Below are positions 1 to 6,570 of a stretch of DNA of 10,068 bases, in pieces. Made by a program: the position numbers and the translations under genes. Numbering within the stretch: position 1 is the stretch's first letter; the number at the start of each line of letters is the position of its first letter. The notes beneath the pieces were generated by a model. That model was not told the origin of the DNA and made no database searches. It saw nothing but the letters and a program-made list of their open reading frames with translations. The stretch lies in assembly GCA_040003205.1 (NCBI GenBank), contig JBDUDA010000103.1:1-10068 (forward strand), written 5' to 3'. The DNA is from JALYIM01 sp040003205. GTDB taxonomy: Bacteria; Acidobacteriota; Terriglobia; Terriglobales; Acidobacteriaceae.

Positions 1-103
1 AATCGCAGATCTTTTCTACGAAGCGGCGGATATGGCAAAGAAGGACAATGGGCCGATAGGGCCTTTCACTTTTGGATTTCATACGCACGGGACATCGCTT
101 TGA
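1..103 (+). CDS. C-terminal fragment of an unidentified protein
   Basis: The frame starting at base 2 is open from the window edge to a TGA at 101-103. It encodes about 33 residues that begin IADLFYEAADMAKK and end FGFHTHGTSL. The start and most of the gene lie outside the window. The piece reads like an amphipathic helix followed by a short Gly/Phe/His-rich tail, but I do not recognise the family. A second frame (from base 1) is open to 180, but its composition is less protein-like and it would run into the trpD leader, so the frame ending at 103 is preferred. It is on the same strand as trpD, 187 nt upstream, so co-transcription is possible but not shown. Confidence 0.4.
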   Translation, partial: IADLFYEAADMAKKDNGPIGPFTFGFHTHGTSL

Positions 104-183
104 CGGATTTGGAAACCGAAGAACAGACGGGCGTTCCTACAATCCTCTTTGAACAATCGCTTCTGATTTGGCGATTTTAACAA

Positions 184-213
184 GCAGGTCCCTCGACTTC
201 GCTTGGGATGACA
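184..213. repeat. Degenerate copy of the intergenic repeat, no hairpin insert
   Basis: This stretch (core cctcgacttcgcttgggatg) matches the arms of the two repeat copies at 7378-7516. A 'ggtccctcgac' arm is joined directly to 'gcttgggatgac', without the internal hairpin carried by the other two. It sits in the spacer between the upstream gene end (103) and trpD (291). It is in the same orientation as the copy at 7378-7430. The match is by eye and imperfect, so this is likely an old or minimal family member. Confidence 0.5.
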
Positions 214-290
214 GAGAGCAGAGACTCCTTCCCGTCCACGCCCAATGCCTTACAATCCCTTCTCAAAGGTTAGCCACAAACAACTCACCC

Positions 291-1349
291 ATGATCACCG
301 ACGCCCTCCACCGCATCGCCACGCACCGCGAGTCGCTCGCGCGCGAGGAGGCTCGTCTGGTTATGACCGAGGTGCTCTCCGGCAAGTGTACGGACGCACA
401 AATCGCGGCGCTGCTTGTCGCCCTTTATATGAAAGGTGAGACGGTTGAGGAGATTGTGGGCTTCGCCGAAGCTATTCGCGCGGCGGCGGTCCCGTTGCGC
501 GTGCGTGAGTCCACGCTTGACGTCAGCGGCACCGAGCGCGATGCGCTGGTGGATACCTGCGGCACCGGAGGCGATGCCAGCGGCACTTTCAATATTTCTA
601 CCGCTACGGCCTTCGTGGTGGCAGGGGCGGGGGTGCGCGTTGCCAAACATGGTAATCGCAGCATGACTTCCAAGTGCGGCTCGGCGGACGTGATGGAAGC
701 GCTGGGCGTCAACATCAGTCTGCCTTCTGAGAGTGTCTCCGCTTGCCTCGATGAAGTTGGCATTGCGTTTCTATTTGCGCCCGCCATGCACTCCGCTATG
801 AAGTATGTGCAACCCGCGCGCCGCGAGCTTAAGTTGCGGACGATTTTTAATCTGCTTGGTCCACTGACCAATCCCGCGCACGCTTCGGCGCAAGTCGTCG
901 GAGTTTATTCCATCGAACTGGTGGAAAAATTGGCGGAGGCGTTGAGCATGCTGGGGCTGCGGCGCGCAATCGTTGTTCATGGGATGGATGGCCTCGACGA
1001 GATCACCATCACCGGAGCAACCCGCCTAGCGGAACTGCGTGAGGGCCGGGTGCGAAGCTATGAAGTCACTCCTGAAGAATTTGGCATGAAGCGTGCCTTG
1101 ATCGGAAAACTGTCCGGCGGAGACGCAAGCGTGAATGCGGCGCTTATCCGCGAAGTTCTCTGCGGGAAGAAATCTGCCAGGCGGGACGTCGTATTGCTGA
1201 ATGCCGCCGCTGCGCTGGTCGCGGGCGGCAAGGCAAATCATCTTGCGGACGCTCTGCCGCTTGCTGTGCAGTCCATTGACTCGGGCGCAGCCGCGGCCAA
1301 GTTGGACGCTCTGGTTCGCTTCACAAACGCGAACCCAAAACCCGCTTAG
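291..1349 (+). CDS. trpD: Anthranilate phosphoribosyltransferase (TrpD)
   Basis: This cytoplasmic enzyme transfers the phosphoribosyl group of PRPP to anthranilate, the second step of tryptophan synthesis from chorismate. The 352-residue product is complete and of normal family length. The PRPP-binding motif GTGGD is at residues 91-95, NIST at 101-104, KHGNRS at 119-124, the RTIFNLLGPLTNP segment at about 183-195, and the Mg-binding Asp-Glu pair in DGLDE (D236, E237). The small helical N-terminal domain (about 1-70) precedes the nucleoside-phosphorylase-like alpha/beta domain. The frame is open upstream to a TTG at 168, but the extra 41 codons run through an intergenic repeat and are not TrpD-like, while homology begins right at the ATG at 291. 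No good Shine-Dalgarno is seen directly upstream; an AAAGG lies about 22 nt away. No other trp gene is in the window. The next gene is convergent. Confidence 0.95.
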   Translation: MITDALHRIATHRESLAREEARLVMTEVLSGKCTDAQIAALLVALYMKGETVEEIVGFAEAIRAAAVPLRVRESTLDVSGTERDALVDTCGTGGDASGTFNISTATAFVVAGAGVRVAKHGNRSMTSKCGSADVMEALGVNISLPSESVSACLDEVGIAFLFAPAMHSAMKYVQPARRELKLRTIFNLLGPLTNPAHASAQVVGVYSIELVEKLAEALSMLGLRRAIVVHGMDGLDEITITGATRLAELREGRVRSYEVTPEEFGMKRALIGKLSGGDASVNAALIREVLCGKKSARRDVVLLNAAAALVAGGKANHLADALPLAVQSIDSGAAAAKLDALVRFTNANPKPA

Positions 1350-1421
1350 GAAAACACAATTGCTGCCTGAGGCTGGAACTCTCCCGACATCGAAGAGCCT
1401 CCCATTGCAACTTTTTTATGA

Positions 1422-1907
1422 TTAAGAAGTCCTCACAGCGGCGGACTTGAGACGCTCGATCTGCGCGAGATGTCCCACGCTGTGTACATCCAGCTTCGCG
1501 GCTATATTTGCCACCGAAATGTTTCCATTTAACTCAGGATGGAATGCGGATTTTTCCAGATCGACGGACTTCAGGTTGCGCAGCAAACGCGAGTTCGCAT
1601 GCCGGTTCAACCCATAGAGCGCGATCATTTCAGGCATGGGCGTTTTCAGATAGCCAAGATTATTTGCCCAATCGTCCTGATCGATGGGAGCAATCACTGG
1701 TTTCTTGTCGGCGAGCAATTGCCGCAGACGATAGGCGAAGACGATCTCCGAATCCGCCAGATGCCCCACCACTTCCAGGATGCACCACTTATCGGGCGCG
1801 GGCTTCCAGCGCAGGACTTTATCGGACAGACCAGCGACCGCGAGGGCTATGTGTTTCGGACTCTGTTCTGCGAAATCGAGATGCGCTTTCAGTTCCAGCT
1901 CGGTCAT
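1422..1907 (-). CDS. DinB-superfamily protein (YfiT-like putative metal-dependent hydrolase/transferase)
   Basis: This 161-residue protein has the length and pattern of the DinB/YfiT four-helix-bundle superfamily. Its members bind a divalent metal through three histidines; the better-studied ones are thiol (bacillithiol or mycothiol) transferases. The candidate triad is H49 in GHLADSE, and H142 and H146 in VHSVGHLAQI. The N-terminal half carries the typical LRWKPAPDKWCILEVVGHL segment. There is no signal peptide, so it should be cytoplasmic. It is the last gene of a probable three-gene minus-strand run, starting 24 nt after the peptidase-like gene, and has a strong ribosome binding site. The substrate cannot be told from the sequence; a thiol transferase or a stress-related hydrolase are family-level options only. 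Confidence 0.85.
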   Translation of the reverse strand: MTELELKAHLDFAEQSPKHIALAVAGLSDKVLRWKPAPDKWCILEVVGHLADSEIVFAYRLRQLLADKKPVIAPIDQDDWANNLGYLKTPMPEMIALYGLNRHANSRLLRNLKSVDLEKSAFHPELNGNISVANIAAKLDVHSVGHLAQIERLKSAAVRTS

Positions 1908-1912
1908 TGCCG

Positions 1913-1920
1913 CCTCCCCC
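1913..1920 (-). promoter_or_regulatory. Strong Shine-Dalgarno for the DinB-family gene
   Basis: On the minus strand the sequence GGGGGAGG stands 5 nt before the ATG at 1907, giving a clear GGAGG core. It is the best ribosome binding site in this operon. It lies in the 24-nt gap after the upstream stop codon, so this gene can be translated independently of its neighbour. Confidence 0.7.
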
Positions 1921-1931
1921 GAACCACATTT

Positions 1932-3680
1932 TCACTGAGACACAGTTTGAATCTTAAAACTATTGTTGCCGATGTCGCTTTCGGGCACGCTGCCATCGTT
2001 TACCACGACTTCCCGCGCCTGCGATTGTGCCTCGACACGAATTGACGTTTTAGATCGCGCTCGCACTTCAATCCGTTTGATCACTTCTGCTCCATCGAGA
2101 TGAAGGATGACAGGAACTTCCGCACCCGCGTCGCCCAGATTTTCGATGGTGACGGTAACCATGGACCCGTTCCCCACAAGCTTTCGTGGATACGCGGAAA
2201 CGATGCGAAAATCAGGAAGCCCGCGATCGCGATATACCCAGTCATCGAAGAACCATTCGAGATCGCGCTTGCTCTGGGTCTCAAGCAGATGCTGCATGTA
2301 GGCAGGTTCTGTGTCACGCTCCGGGCGGTAGGCCGCGAGAGCCTTTTTTATATTTTCATCGCCAAGCATGTCGCGCAGCATCCACCAAACATACATCGAT
2401 TTACTGCGATATAACTCTTCGTTGCCGGTGTTGATTAGCGAACGATCGGATGCTGAGTTCGGCGTGTGTTCGGACGCGATGGCTTTTTCCGATTCGCCTA
2501 GTGAAGATCGATGAGATGCCATGAAATCAAGCGCGGCTTTACGACCGTCCTGACCTCCATGAGCTGAACTCTCGCGCGTCAGAGCCTGGGCGAAATGAGC
2601 AAGGCCTTCGAAAATCCAGAGACGCGGCGACGGGAAAGCCACGTGCGTGAGCTGATGGACAGCGGCCAACTCATACGACATCGAATTCGTGGTCGCAAGT
2701 GCTGTAAATAGTGCTCCCCCGCTTTCAAACGGCGAGGCCTGCGGATCCTCAATGTCCACTATCTGCGCAGTTCCTTTGGGAGAGCCAAACCATTCGCTAA
2801 GCAATGGCGTGGACACTTCGCCGGCCAGGGCGTAATTTTCCGCAGCAGCTTTGTGGCCGGAAAGATAACGGATCGTCATCCCGGAGCGACTGAGCATCTC
2901 GTAATTTCCAATCGCAAGTGTCGGCACCGCCAATCCCATAGGTTGAAAAACAAAAACACCGCAGTCGATGGACGGTTCGTGAACCTTTGCGTCTCCGCTG
3001 CCCGCACTTGCTTCTGCAAGCGGCAGGGCATTCATGAACCGCTCAAGCTGGGTGGATTGTTCTCCCACAGTGCAAAGATTCACACGGAAATCGGACCCCT
3101 GCTCTCGACCCTTCCAGCGCGCGATGGTATCGAAGGCTTGATTGCCCTCCGAGAGATTCGCCGCCTCCGTTGCTACGGGATACCACGCAACATCTCCGAT
3201 TCCGCGAACCACAGCCCAAGTTTTTCCGATCTGATCCCAGTCGCTATGCTTCGCAGTTTCCTCGGGCACTCCTATGCGCGTGAGGCGGCTGGTATCGAGT
3301 GGAACCGTGCCTTCATAGCCGATCTCAAGCTCGAGCGATTGCGCGTGCGCGATTTCTTTTGGCAGAGTGACGATCGCCTCCGAAAGGGCGCCGGTATGGT
3401 CAATATCAGAAGTGAAAGGTTGCGAAACAAATTGCACGGGCTTTCCCGCGAGTTGAATGGATCTCCAGTCCAGGCTTGAAGAAATTTGTAGCGAGATATT
3501 TTTTTGGGATGCGGCAGCGTCGTTGCGCAGAGTGATTTTTCCACGGACTGCGAGCCGTTGCTGCTCGGGCTCGACCCGCACTTCCAAATCATATTTTGTG
3601 AACGTAAATGCTTCGCGATCGAGCGCAGCGCAGGTGAGCGTGCTTACGCAGAAGAAGCAGAATATCCGAAAGCACTTCAT
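1932..3680 (-). CDS. Secreted M1-peptidase-like protein with altered zinc motif (HQxxH) and CARDB-like C-terminus
   Basis: This 582-residue protein has a signal peptide (MKCFRIFCFFCVSTLTCA, residues 1-18) and is probably exported. The N-terminal beta-rich part (about 25-130) resembles the M1 aminopeptidase N-domain. A gluzincin-like middle domain follows, with ESGGALFTA in the place of the GxMEN substrate loop, and then AAVHQLTHVAFPSPRLWIFEGLAHF. H342, H346 and E358 could be the three zinc ligands, but the general-base Glu of HExxH is Gln343. The second His to Glu spacing is also only 11 residues instead of the usual 18. WFFDDWVYRDRGLPD closes the M1-type region. About residues 490-580 form a CARDB/Ig-like beta-sandwich ending with SDIGNNSFKI. 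It starts 22 nt after the methyltransferase gene. Either a binding protein or non-canonical peptidase is possible; ordinary aminopeptidase activity looks unlikely. Confidence 0.8.
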   Translation of the reverse strand: MKCFRIFCFFCVSTLTCAALDREAFTFTKYDLEVRVEPEQQRLAVRGKITLRNDAAASQKNISLQISSSLDWRSIQLAGKPVQFVSQPFTSDIDHTGALSEAIVTLPKEIAHAQSLELEIGYEGTVPLDTSRLTRIGVPEETAKHSDWDQIGKTWAVVRGIGDVAWYPVATEAANLSEGNQAFDTIARWKGREQGSDFRVNLCTVGEQSTQLERFMNALPLAEASAGSGDAKVHEPSIDCGVFVFQPMGLAVPTLAIGNYEMLSRSGMTIRYLSGHKAAAENYALAGEVSTPLLSEWFGSPKGTAQIVDIEDPQASPFESGGALFTALATTNSMSYELAAVHQLTHVAFPSPRLWIFEGLAHFAQALTRESSAHGGQDGRKAALDFMASHRSSLGESEKAIASEHTPNSASDRSLINTGNEELYRSKSMYVWWMLRDMLGDENIKKALAAYRPERDTEPAYMQHLLETQSKRDLEWFFDDWVYRDRGLPDFRIVSAYPRKLVGNGSMVTVTIENLGDAGAEVPVILHLDGAEVIKRIEVRARSKTSIRVEAQSQAREVVVNDGSVPESDIGNNSFKIQTVSQ

Positions 3681-3702
3681 TTCGAGGCCGGATTCAACAT
3701 CT

Positions 3703-4455
3703 TCATTTCGCGCCCGCTGTCACAATTTTTTGCCGCCGCTGGCGCACGATTTCGTAGAGCATCACGCCCGCCGCCACCGAGACGTTCAGCGAAGAGACTT
3801 TCCCCAGCATCGGAATCGAAACCAGAAAATCGCATTTCCGCGCCACCAGATCGTGCAGGCCCTTGCCTTCCCCGCCCAGCACGATGGCGCAATCCATGTT
3901 GTAGTCGAGCGAATCGTAGGTCTTGTCACCGCGCTCGTCCAGGCCAACCATCCAAATATTTTGTGCCTTCAGCTCTTCCACCGTACGCGCGATATTGGTG
4001 ACTTTCGCCACCGGCAGATGCTCACTCGCCCCGGCGGAAGCTTTGGTCACGGTGGCGGTAATCCCCGCGGCTCTTCTCTCTGGCACAACCACTCCGTCGG
4101 CCCCGGCGGCGTCGGCGCTGCGAAGGATAGCGCCCAGATTGTGTGGATCTTCGACGCCATCCAAAACGACAATGAGAGAATACTGTCCGCGCTTAGCGGC
4201 GACGACATCCTCGAGGTCGTTGTAAGCCTTGGCCGAGGTGACCGCGACTACACCTTGATGCGCGTTATTTCCGGACATCTGTTCAAGGTCCGCACGAGAC
4301 ACGAATCGCACGGCAACGCCCTGTTTGCGGCATTCGTCCACCACGCGTTTCAGTCGAATATCGTTACGCTCTTTAGCCACGCCCACCCAGGAGAAGGTGC
4401 GTCCGCGGGCCTTCAGCGCCTCGGCGACGGCATTGATGCCATAAATGTAATTCAT
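3703..4455 (-). CDS. rlmB: TrmH/SpoU-family RNA 2'-O-methyltransferase (23S rRNA Gm2251-type, RlmB-like)
   Basis: This 250-residue cytoplasmic protein would use S-adenosylmethionine to methylate a ribose 2'-OH in RNA; RlmB acts on G2251 of 23S rRNA. An N-terminal substrate-binding domain (about 1-75, starting NYIYGINAVAEALKARGR) is followed by a SPOUT knot domain. Motif 1 is NLGAILRSADAAG (106-118; N106, R112), motif 2 is LGGEGKGL (193-200; E196), and motif 3 is IPMLGKVSSLNVSVAAG (214-230; S222, N224). Length matches RlmB/TrmH family members. It is the first gene of a probable operon, with the peptidase-like gene 22 nt downstream. The start ATG at 4455 begins exactly at the family's conserved N-terminus, although no clear Shine-Dalgarno is visible. 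A paralogous SpoU methyltransferase with another target cannot be excluded. Confidence 0.9.
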   Translation of the reverse strand: MNYIYGINAVAEALKARGRTFSWVGVAKERNDIRLKRVVDECRKQGVAVRFVSRADLEQMSGNNAHQGVVAVTSAKAYNDLEDVVAAKRGQYSLIVVLDGVEDPHNLGAILRSADAAGADGVVVPERRAAGITATVTKASAGASEHLPVAKVTNIARTVEELKAQNIWMVGLDERGDKTYDSLDYNMDCAIVLGGEGKGLHDLVARKCDFLVSIPMLGKVSSLNVSVAAGVMLYEIVRQRRQKIVTAGAK

Positions 4456-4524
4456 GTGGCTTTAAGTTTACTGCCTGAAGCTTTTTGAGGCGAGGTCCGG
4501 CTGTTCGGTCGGGTATTGCGCCAG

Positions 4525-4533
4525 TGCTAGACT
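4525..4533 (+). promoter_or_regulatory. Possible extended -10 element for the thiolase gene
   Basis: TGCTAGACT fits an extended -10 (TGn plus TAGACT) in the 84-nt divergent spacer between rlmB and the thiolase gene. No convincing -35 hexamer lies 17 nt upstream, which is tolerated for extended -10 promoters. Transcription would begin near 4540, almost at the GTG start, so the mRNA would be leaderless or nearly so. This is weak evidence. Confidence 0.25.
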
Positions 4534-4539
4534 TTAAGC

Positions 4540-5733
4540 GTGCAAGAGAAAGTGAACGACGTATTCATCTTGTCGGCGGTTCGCACTCCAATTGGCAAAT
4601 TTGGAGGTTCGTTGCTCTCGATGTCTGCGGCTGACATCGGTGTGGTGGCGGCGAAGGCTGCCATGGAACGAGCGAAAGTTGCGCCCTCGCAAATCGAGGA
4701 AGCGATTTTTGGCAACGCGCGGCAGGCCGGGGGCGGACCCAATCCCGCCCGACAGATTTCGATTCGGAGCGGCATTCCTGAGGAAGTAACCGCGTACACC
4801 GTCAACCAGGCTTGCGCTTCAGGTATGAAGTCTATCGCGCTTGCATATGGAGAGATCGCAGCTGGCAACCTGGATTGCGTACTCGCAGGCGGCACTGAAT
4901 CAATGTCGCGCCTTCCTTACTATCTCGAAGGTGCGCGCTGGGGTTACCGCTTGGGAAACCAAGAGCTGGTGGATGGCATGTATCGTGACGGATTCTACTG
5001 TCCCATGGCAAAGATGTTGATGGGCGAAACCGCCGAAGTTCTGGCGGAGCAATACAACATCACGCGCGAGGAGCAGGATGAGTTTGCGCTTGGCTCCCAA
5101 ACTCGCGCTGCTCGCGCCATCAACGATGAGCGCTTTCGCGACGAGATAGTTCCGGTAACAGTGGAAGGCAAAAAGGGATCCAGGATTTTCGCCACGGACG
5201 AGCATCCGTTCGCCGACGCCTCGAAAGAAAAACTAGCGAAGCTAGCGCCAGTCTTCTCAAAGGGCGGGACCATCACCGCCGGAAACTCTTCCGGTATAAC
5301 CGACGGCGCGGCAGCATTGGTGCTGGCAAGCGAGAAATTCGTAAAGGAAAACGTACTCAAGCCACTGGCAAGAATTCGCGCCCTCACGTCGGCGGGCGTG
5401 GATCCGCGAACGATGGGAATTGGTCCTGTGCCTGCATTGCGGAAGATGCAAGAAAAATACGGTCTCCCTCTATCGGGCTTTGATCTGATCGAACTCAACG
5501 AGGCGTTTGCCGCGCAAGTGCTGGCTTGCGATCGCGAATTACACTTTGACCGCGAAAAACTGAACGTAAATGGCGGCGCGATCGCCCTGGGACATCCCAT
5601 CGGATGCACGGGAACACGCATTACTGTCTCCCTGATTCACGAAATGATGAAACGCCAGGCAAAGCTGGGAGTCGCGACCCTGTGTGTGAGCGGCGGCATG
5701 GGCATGGCGCTGGCGCTGGAAAACCTCAGCTAG
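4540..5733 (+). CDS. Acetyl-CoA C-acetyltransferase (thiolase)
   Basis: This cytoplasmic enzyme condenses two acetyl-CoA to acetoacetyl-CoA, or cleaves 3-ketoacyl-CoA. The 397-residue length is typical of the AtoB/PhaA/ThlA group. The nucleophile is C92 (NQACASGMKS), with NEAFA at 320-324, H352 in GGAIALGHPIG, and the second catalytic cysteine C382 in LCVSGGMG, so all catalytic residues are present. The N-terminal segment VFILSAVRTPIGKFGG is canonical. The start is not certain: GTG at 4540 and GTG at 4552 are both in frame and neither has a good Shine-Dalgarno; both precede the conserved region. It is divergent from rlmB. No hydroxyacyl-CoA dehydrogenase, phaB or CoA-transferase lies beside it, so biosynthetic versus degradative use cannot be decided from this window. 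Confidence 0.93.
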   Translation: MQEKVNDVFILSAVRTPIGKFGGSLLSMSAADIGVVAAKAAMERAKVAPSQIEEAIFGNARQAGGGPNPARQISIRSGIPEEVTAYTVNQACASGMKSIALAYGEIAAGNLDCVLAGGTESMSRLPYYLEGARWGYRLGNQELVDGMYRDGFYCPMAKMLMGETAEVLAEQYNITREEQDEFALGSQTRAARAINDERFRDEIVPVTVEGKKGSRIFATDEHPFADASKEKLAKLAPVFSKGGTITAGNSSGITDGAAALVLASEKFVKENVLKPLARIRALTSAGVDPRTMGIGPVPALRKMQEKYGLPLSGFDLIELNEAFAAQVLACDRELHFDREKLNVNGGAIALGHPIGCTGTRITVSLIHEMMKRQAKLGVATLCVSGGMGMALALENLS

Positions 5734-5745
5734 GGCCACTATACT
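5717..5745 (+). promoter_or_regulatory. Sigma-70-type promoter for the LytTR regulator gene
   Basis: TGGAAA (5717-5722, 4 of 6 to the -35 consensus) and TATACT (5740-5745, 5 of 6 to the -10 consensus) are separated by exactly 17 nt. The -35 lies inside the last codons of the thiolase gene. Transcription would start near 5752, giving a leader of about 30 nt before the ATG at 5782. This suggests the regulator can be transcribed separately from the thiolase gene. Confidence 0.45.
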
Positions 5746-5781
5746 TTCTTTGCTCTTCCAGTTCGTACTACATTAGAGCCC

Positions 5782-6561
5782 ATGCCCCTATCAGCCATAA
5801 TTGTTGACGACGAGCAGCTGGCGCGCGATGAGCTCGTATTCCTATTGAAGCAAGTGGACGACGTCGTAGTGGTTGCTCAGGGAAAGAATGGTGTTGAAGC
5901 CGTCAACCTCATCCGCGAACATAATCCTGACCTGGTTTTTTTGGATGTGCAGATGCCTGGACTTGACGGGTTCGGCGTAATCAAAAAACTGCTCGATAAA
6001 AAACTGCCATTGCCGAAGATCATATTCTCCACCGCATTCGACCAGTACGCGGTGAAGGCATTTGAGGTCAACGCTGCCGATTATCTGCTCAAGCCCTTCG
6101 ATAAGAAACGGGTTGCGCAATCGGTGCAGAAGGCACGCGAAAAACTGGAGGCGCCGAATTCTTCCGCCGACAAGCTGGAATCGCTGGTGCGCATGCTGGA
6201 AGCGCAGAAACCTCAGACCTCAAAGCTATTGTTGAAAGCCGCCGGACGTCTTTTCCTGGTGAACCAGAAAGACATTTGTTATGCGTCCATCGAAGATGGC
6301 GTAATCACGGTAGTGAGCGGCGGTCCGACCGGAATGGAAGGTCAGTCCAATTGCCGTACGCTGGAAGAATTGCTGGGGAGTCTGGATCCTAACTTTTTCT
6401 GGCGCGCGCACAGGTCTTACCTGGTGAATATCAACCGCATCAAGGAAGTTGTGCCTTGGTTTAAAAGTTCCTACCAATTGCGCATGGACGACAAGAAGCA
6501 GACCGAAATCCCGGTGAGCCGCGCGCAGACCAAACGCCTGCGCGAGCTATTCGGATTGTAA
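5782..6561 (+). CDS. LytR/AlgR-family response regulator (REC plus LytTR DNA-binding domain)
   Basis: This 259-residue cytoplasmic transcription regulator belongs to two-component systems. The receiver domain (about 3-120) has the acidic pair D9/D10 in VDDEQ, the phospho-acceptor D55 in LVFLDVQMPGLDGFG, T84 in IFSTAF and K104 in LLKPF, so it should be phosphorylatable. A linker of about 25 residues leads to a LytTR beta-strand DNA-binding domain (about 147-257) with the family signature FFWRAHRSYLVNINRIKEV. The usual partner, a LytS/5TM or His_kinase-type sensor, is not in the window, so it looks orphan here. The ATG at 5782 sits directly before the receiver's first beta strand; the ribosome binding site is weak (AGAG). 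The stop lies 9 nt from the convergent stop of the CADD-like gene. Confidence 0.93.
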   Translation: MPLSAIIVDDEQLARDELVFLLKQVDDVVVVAQGKNGVEAVNLIREHNPDLVFLDVQMPGLDGFGVIKKLLDKKLPLPKIIFSTAFDQYAVKAFEVNAADYLLKPFDKKRVAQSVQKAREKLEAPNSSADKLESLVRMLEAQKPQTSKLLLKAAGRLFLVNQKDICYASIEDGVITVVSGGPTGMEGQSNCRTLEELLGSLDPNFFWRAHRSYLVNINRIKEVVPWFKSSYQLRMDDKKQTEIPVSRAQTKRLRELFGL

Positions 6562-6570
6562 GCAAAATTC

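Noticed and set aside
155..176. Small inverted repeat aatcgc/gcgatt followed by TTT as a terminator for the upstream gene
   Set aside because: The stem is only 6 bp with half AT pairs, a 10-nt loop and a very short T run.
149..176. TTGAAC with a downstream GATTTT as a trpD promoter
   Set aside because: The -10 match is only 3 of 6 and the spacing is 17-18 nt; not enough to call.
1..180. Alternative open frame from base 1 to a TAA at 178-180
   Set aside because: It overlaps the more protein-like frame ending at 103 and runs into the trpD leader; its residues (e.g. FEQSLLIWRF) match nothing I know.
168..290. N-terminal extension of TrpD from a TTG at 168 (41 extra codons)
   Set aside because: The stretch contains a dispersed intergenic repeat and has no TrpD-like sequence; TrpD homology begins at the ATG at 291.
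1369..1417. gaggct/agcctc inverted repeat with a T6 run between trpD and the DinB gene as a terminator
   Set aside because: The stem is 6 bp with a 21-nt loop and the T run starts 10 nt after the stem, unlike an intrinsic terminator.
2853..3479. Plus-strand open frame (208 codons) inside the peptidase-like gene
   Set aside because: It is a shadow on the opposite strand of a gene with a signal peptide and M1-like motifs, and has no ribosome binding site or recognised domain.
3457..4488. Long plus-strand open frame (343 codons) antisense to the methyltransferase gene
   Set aside because: It is a high-GC shadow of rlmB; the minus-strand product carries all SPOUT motifs, while this one is His/Arg/Ala-rich with no recognisable domain.
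4995..5621. Minus-strand open frame (208 codons) inside the thiolase gene
   Set aside because: It is Ser/Ala/Pro-rich and antisense to an unambiguous thiolase with all catalytic residues.
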